From: Rhodovulum sp. MB263
Lineage (GTDB): Bacteria > Pseudomonadota > Alphaproteobacteria > Rhodobacterales > Rhodobacteraceae
Length of the DNA stretch: 64,000 bases
Direction of reading: 5' to 3'
Assembly: GCF_002073975.1 (NCBI RefSeq)
Contig: NZ_CP020384.1
Location: forward strand, 3,561,001-3,625,000
Shown here in pieces: positions 58,419 through 64,000 of this stretch; the first letter of the stretch is position 1, and every line of letters begins with the position of its first letter. The notes beneath the pieces were generated by a model. It was given only the letters and a program-made list of their open reading frames with translations, made no database searches and was not told where the DNA came from. The position numbers and the translations under genes were made by a program.

Positions 58419-59007
58419 GAAATACCCTCTCGAATTCCCGCCAGGGTAGTGAGTTGGGCCCTGCCCTGGCAACTCCAGGCTGCCGTCTGCGTTCGAGAGC
58501 GCACGGTAATTGGCGGCATCGTACCGATGGGCGGCATAGCACCGCCGCAGACACATGACGCCATGCACAGAGCTGGAAGGACAGCAAGATAACGTTCTTT
58601 GCATGTCGGGGAGAGCTCGGCTGCCAGGACTGGTTTCTGCCGATAGCGGCCGTTCGACGCCCCCTGCCGTTGCCCGTTGACGAATCGCAGAAGCGGACAT
58701 CCGCTTGGCGCATGGAACAACTCTCAACCAGTGGTGCAGCTTCATCAGACCGGCCACATGCCGGGGTTGCGAAGCCAAGGCATGAGCGCCCCCCCTTTTT
58801 GCGGGACAAAGTGAGCTTTCGCATCTCGGAAAGCGATATCGGCTTTCGAGATGTTCGCAACACTATGCCTTTCTCTGGGCATTTGGCTGTGCTGACCTGA
58901 AATGCCTCCGCTTCAACCGCAGGGCGCGAACCATCGGGGCCGTTGAGGAAATGTCGCCACCGCAGGTGGTCGAACGAGGCGCGTGTTAATAAAGGACATC
59001 CACTGGA
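58419..59007. other. Spacer upstream of vgrG
   Basis: 590 bases with no conserved gene. The minus-strand frame stays open upstream of the vgrG ATG but without VgrG similarity. Contains the 19-base sequence CTGCCGATAGCGGCCGTTC (58637-58655), also found at 19953-19971. Confidence 0.4.
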
Positions 59008-59232
59008 ATGGATTGGCTTGCAGTGCTGTGCGGAGTTTTTGTATTTGCCTTGATGGCAATCATTGTTTGGCAGTTTTTCGCTCTAGTTGGCGATATGGCA
59101 AAAGACCGAGGTCATAGCCCGTGGCCATGGTGGATACTCGCAGTTATGTGGTCGCCTTTTGGGTCAGTAATAATCCTCTGGGCGTTCTTCGACTTGGTTG
59201 AAGATAATGATGAGGAGCGAGCGCCGCTCTAG
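59008..59232 (+). CDS. Small membrane protein, hypothetical
   Basis: 74 aa with two hydrophobic helices (about residues 3-26 and 40-62) joined by a short loop (D-M-A-K-D-R-G-H-S-P-W-P-W), and an acidic C-terminus (D-L-V-E-D-N-D-E-E-R). AAAGGAC lies 10 bases before the ATG. The W-P-W-W-I-L-A-V-M-W-S-P-F-G segment looks like real, conserved small-protein sequence, and codon use resembles coding DNA. I do not recognise the family. Confidence 0.65.
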   Translation: MDWLAVLCGVFVFALMAIIVWQFFALVGDMAKDRGHSPWPWWILAVMWSPFGSVIILWAFFDLVEDNDEERAPL

Positions 59233-59678
59233 GCGAAATGCGCTTTGGCGCTGTTTTTATCAGGTGATTCCAACGGGAATTAGCGTGCGAATTGCCTCCG
59301 GTGCGATCTTCAATCCGCGAGCGCTTAATTGCGATCTGATCTGACGAGCGGAAGTGCGCGCTGATTGCGAAAACGCATAAATTCACGCGAAATGCGGCAA
59401 TCGACACGCCGGGAATCGGAGTGGACTTGCGGCGGTGCGGCATGACCTTTGAGTGCCTGGGGCCGCCCACTCCGGCGCTCCCTGCCGTCATCCGCCGTTC
59501 GTCCCGGGCATGGCTGACGGCCGCAGGCAGCCCCATAGCAGTCGGTTCCGCTACGCGCAGGTGGCGCTTGGTGCCAGCCCATTTGCGGACAAGCGAGGCC
59601 ACTCTGAACCGCCTAGCGCCGTTGGCGGCTCGGACACGAGCGGCCTGCTAAGGCTGTTGCAGCCCATACCATAAAAAT
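59233..59678. other. Spacer left of the IS481 element
   Basis: About 445 bases. Open frames on both strands have no recognisable content. Despite the recombinase fragment on the other side of the IS, no recombinase N-terminus is found here. Confidence 0.4.
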
Positions 59679-60782
59679 TGTCCACTTAACCTTCTTGGCT
59701 AACGAATGACATGACGGTTTCGATGGGGCTGCGGCCCATGTTTCGGTAACCCAGATGCGGGCGCTCGGTGTTGTAGTGGACGAGCCAGGCGTCGAGATCG
59801 GCCTGGAGCGCCTCGACGGTCTCGTAGAAGGTCTCGCGCATCTTCACGCGGAAGAACTCCTCCAGCACCGTGCCGTTGAACCGCTCGACGAAGCCGTTGG
59901 TTTTCGGCGTGCGGACCTTGGTGCGGCGATGCTCGATGGCGTTGAGGTCGAGATAGAGCTCGTAGGGGTGCTTTTCGGTGCCGCAGAATTCGCGACCGTT
60001 ATCGGTCAGCACCGCCTTCACCGGCAGGTCCAGGGCGCGGTAGAAGGGCAGCACGTCGTTGTGCAGGACTGCGACCGCCGCCTCGGGCTGCTTAGAAACG
60101 TGCAGGAAGCCGAAGGCGTAGCTGCCGAAGGTGTCGACGACCGCGTGCAGATAGACCTTGCCGATCCCTTTCAGCGTGCCGACGAAGAACGTGTCGGCCG
60201 AGAGCAGCTCGCCGGGAGTGCCTGATTCCACGTGTCGTTCCCGAAAGCACGGGTTCTGCTTCTCGAGGAAGGCGGCCTGTTCGGCAGTGATCTCGATGGT
60301 CTGGCCCGCATGGGCGTCCTCGAGCGCCAGCCAGCGGTCGTAGCGCGTGCCCAGGCGGTTTTCGTTCAGGATCTTCTGGATGGTGATCGAGGAGACCCGC
60401 ACGCCCTCGAGCGCCAGCATCGCCTCGAAGCGGTTGCAGCCATAGGCCGGATGTTCGAGCGCCAGCGCCTTGATCCGCTCGACCGTCTCCGGCGAGGTCG
60501 TTTGAGGGTGGGTCTTGTGGATCGGCGGCAGGTCCTTCAGCCCCTCGAAGCCGTGGGTCTGAAACCGACGTTTCCACTCGTAGAAGCTGGTGCGGTCCAT
60601 GCCGCGCTGGCGGCAGGCCTCGGCCACGTTGCCGAGTTCTTTCGCCAGTTCCAGAACGCTCATGCGGTTTTGCGCGATCTTGGTCTTCGCATCACGAGCC
60701 TTGGGTTTCGTCGCTTTCGGTGTTCCATCCATGGCGGAGTCCTCCTTCCCCAAAATAGCATGGAAAGAAGGTTAAGTGGACA
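59679..60782 (-). mobile_element. IS481-family insertion sequence, complete
   Basis: 1104 bases bounded by TGTCCACTTAACCTTC (from 59679) and its inverted copy GAAGGTTAAGTGGACA (to 60782), a perfect 16-bp terminal inverted repeat. It carries one intact transposase gene and sits against the 5'-truncated serine recombinase. No clear target duplication: flanks ...AAAAAT and CACCCC.... Confidence 0.92.
59686..60753 (-). CDS. IS481-family transposase
   Basis: 355 aa, intact. N-terminal HTH (V-L-E-L-A-K-E-L-G-N-V-A-E-A-C-R, M-D-R-T-S-F-Y-E-W-K-R-R-F), a second HTH near residues 85-130, then the rve/DDE core: L-S-A-D-T-F-F-V-G-T (Asp 1), A-V-L-T-D-N-G-R-E-F (Asp 2) and TNGFVERFNGTVLEEFF (Glu). C-terminal H-Y-N-T-E-R-P-H-L-G-Y. 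The likely real start may be the in-frame Met at residue 8 (M-D-G-T-P-K-A-T). Probably functional, and may have spread the fragment found at 9321-9537. Confidence 0.93.
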   Translation of the reverse strand: MGKEDSAMDGTPKATKPKARDAKTKIAQNRMSVLELAKELGNVAEACRQRGMDRTSFYEWKRRFQTHGFEGLKDLPPIHKTHPQTTSPETVERIKALALEHPAYGCNRFEAMLALEGVRVSSITIQKILNENRLGTRYDRWLALEDAHAGQTIEITAEQAAFLEKQNPCFRERHVESGTPGELLSADTFFVGTLKGIGKVYLHAVVDTFGSYAFGFLHVSKQPEAAVAVLHNDVLPFYRALDLPVKAVLTDNGREFCGTEKHPYELYLDLNAIEHRRTKVRTPKTNGFVERFNGTVLEEFFRVKMRETFYETVEALQADLDAWLVHYNTERPHLGYRNMGRSPIETVMSFVSQEG

Positions 60783-61696
<914 letters not shown>

Positions 61697-61792
61697 CCAA
61701 TACTGTGCTTTTGAGTGCACAGGGGTTTCGTCCCATTGGTTTATCGGTATTGGGACGAGATATCGTATTGAGAGTTACATGGCTCTTTCTAG

Positions 61793-61908
61793 GTTTGGCG
61801 GCGACCTACTCTCCCACGTCTTGAGACGCAGTACCATCGGCGCGACGGCACTTAACGGCCGGGTTCGGAATGGAGCCGGGTGTTTTGCTCGTGCTATGAC
61901 CACCAAAC
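61793..61908 (-). rRNA. rrf: 5S ribosomal RNA
   Basis: About 116 bases. On the minus strand it runs from GGTTTGGTGGTCATAGC through ACACCCGGCTCCATTCCGAA and GGTACTGCGTCTC to GGAGAGTAGGTCGCCGCCAA, with the two ends complementary. It lies between 23S and tRNA-fMet. Confidence 0.95.
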
Positions 61909-61984
61909 CGAGGAAGAGCCATATTCCAAGTCGCGTACACTGGGGATGTGTTGCTTTTGAGCAGTATAGCTTGGCTATTACTGG

Positions 61985-64000
<2,016 letters not shown>

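Overview
The window is a high-GC alphaproteobacterial chromosome segment. The protein families point to Rhodobacteraceae, probably a marine purple non-sulfur lineage such as Rhodovulum or Rhodobacter; that placement is an inference. Supporting traits are dnaN-recF-gyrB synteny, an iron-only nitrogenase cluster, a glucosylglycerol (osmolyte) operon, TRAP and peptide-type ABC importers, and an rRNA operon ending in 5S and initiator tRNA.

Layout. 1-4344: end of dnaN, recF and gyrB on the + strand. 4576-7985: a three-gene minus-strand operon, gpsA - HAD phosphatase - ggpS, which together can make glucosylglycerol from dihydroxyacetone phosphate and ADP-glucose. 8430-10340: a graveyard of nested IS3 and IS481 remnants. 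10616-12085: a putP-like Na+/proline symporter with a strong terminator, followed by an IS110 remnant. 12984-19161: an iron-siderophore import locus (ATPase, permease, binding protein, TonB receptor) with a divergent AraC regulator. 19162-20467: decayed IS3 and GNAT fragments. 20468-21196: a class-I glutamine amidotransferase.

21211-29454: the minus-strand iron-only nitrogenase locus anfA, anfHDGK, anfO, anfR-like and anf3-like. Its control sites are visible: a Mo-box-like dyad just before anfA, a -24/-12 (sigma-54) promoter before anfH, a tandem pair of 18-bp repeats upstream of that promoter (candidate AnfA sites), and a terminator behind anfA. The expected logic is that molybdenum represses anfA, and AnfA plus sigma-54 activates anfH and the genes behind it.

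30223-33126: a TRAP transporter (dctP-dctQ-dctM). 33655-42688: a tightly overlapped eight-gene minus-strand operon encoding a peptide/opine-type ABC importer, two nucleoside hydrolases, a DapA-family aldolase and a ribokinase-like kinase, with a divergent LysR regulator. It looks like an uptake and breakdown route for an unidentified N-glycoside or nucleoside. 43871-51349: housekeeping and small regulatory genes (UspA with an FNR-like box, ABM monooxygenase, DUF1992, MarR with a perfect operator, YdcF-like, ParA-like ATPase, a putative outer-membrane protein, a Hint-domain protein, Lrp/AsnC, and a vWA protein with a PEP-CTERM-like tail).

51434-61663 is an accessory island next to the initiator tRNA. 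It holds an IS5 remnant, a chemoreceptor, an IS3 element with a nonsense codon, a frameshifted VgrG with small downstream genes, an intact IS481 element and the 3' half of a serine recombinase that reads into the tRNA gene. From 61620 to the window end, on the minus strand, are tRNA-fMet, 5S rRNA and the 3' two thirds of 23S rRNA. No CRISPR array was seen.
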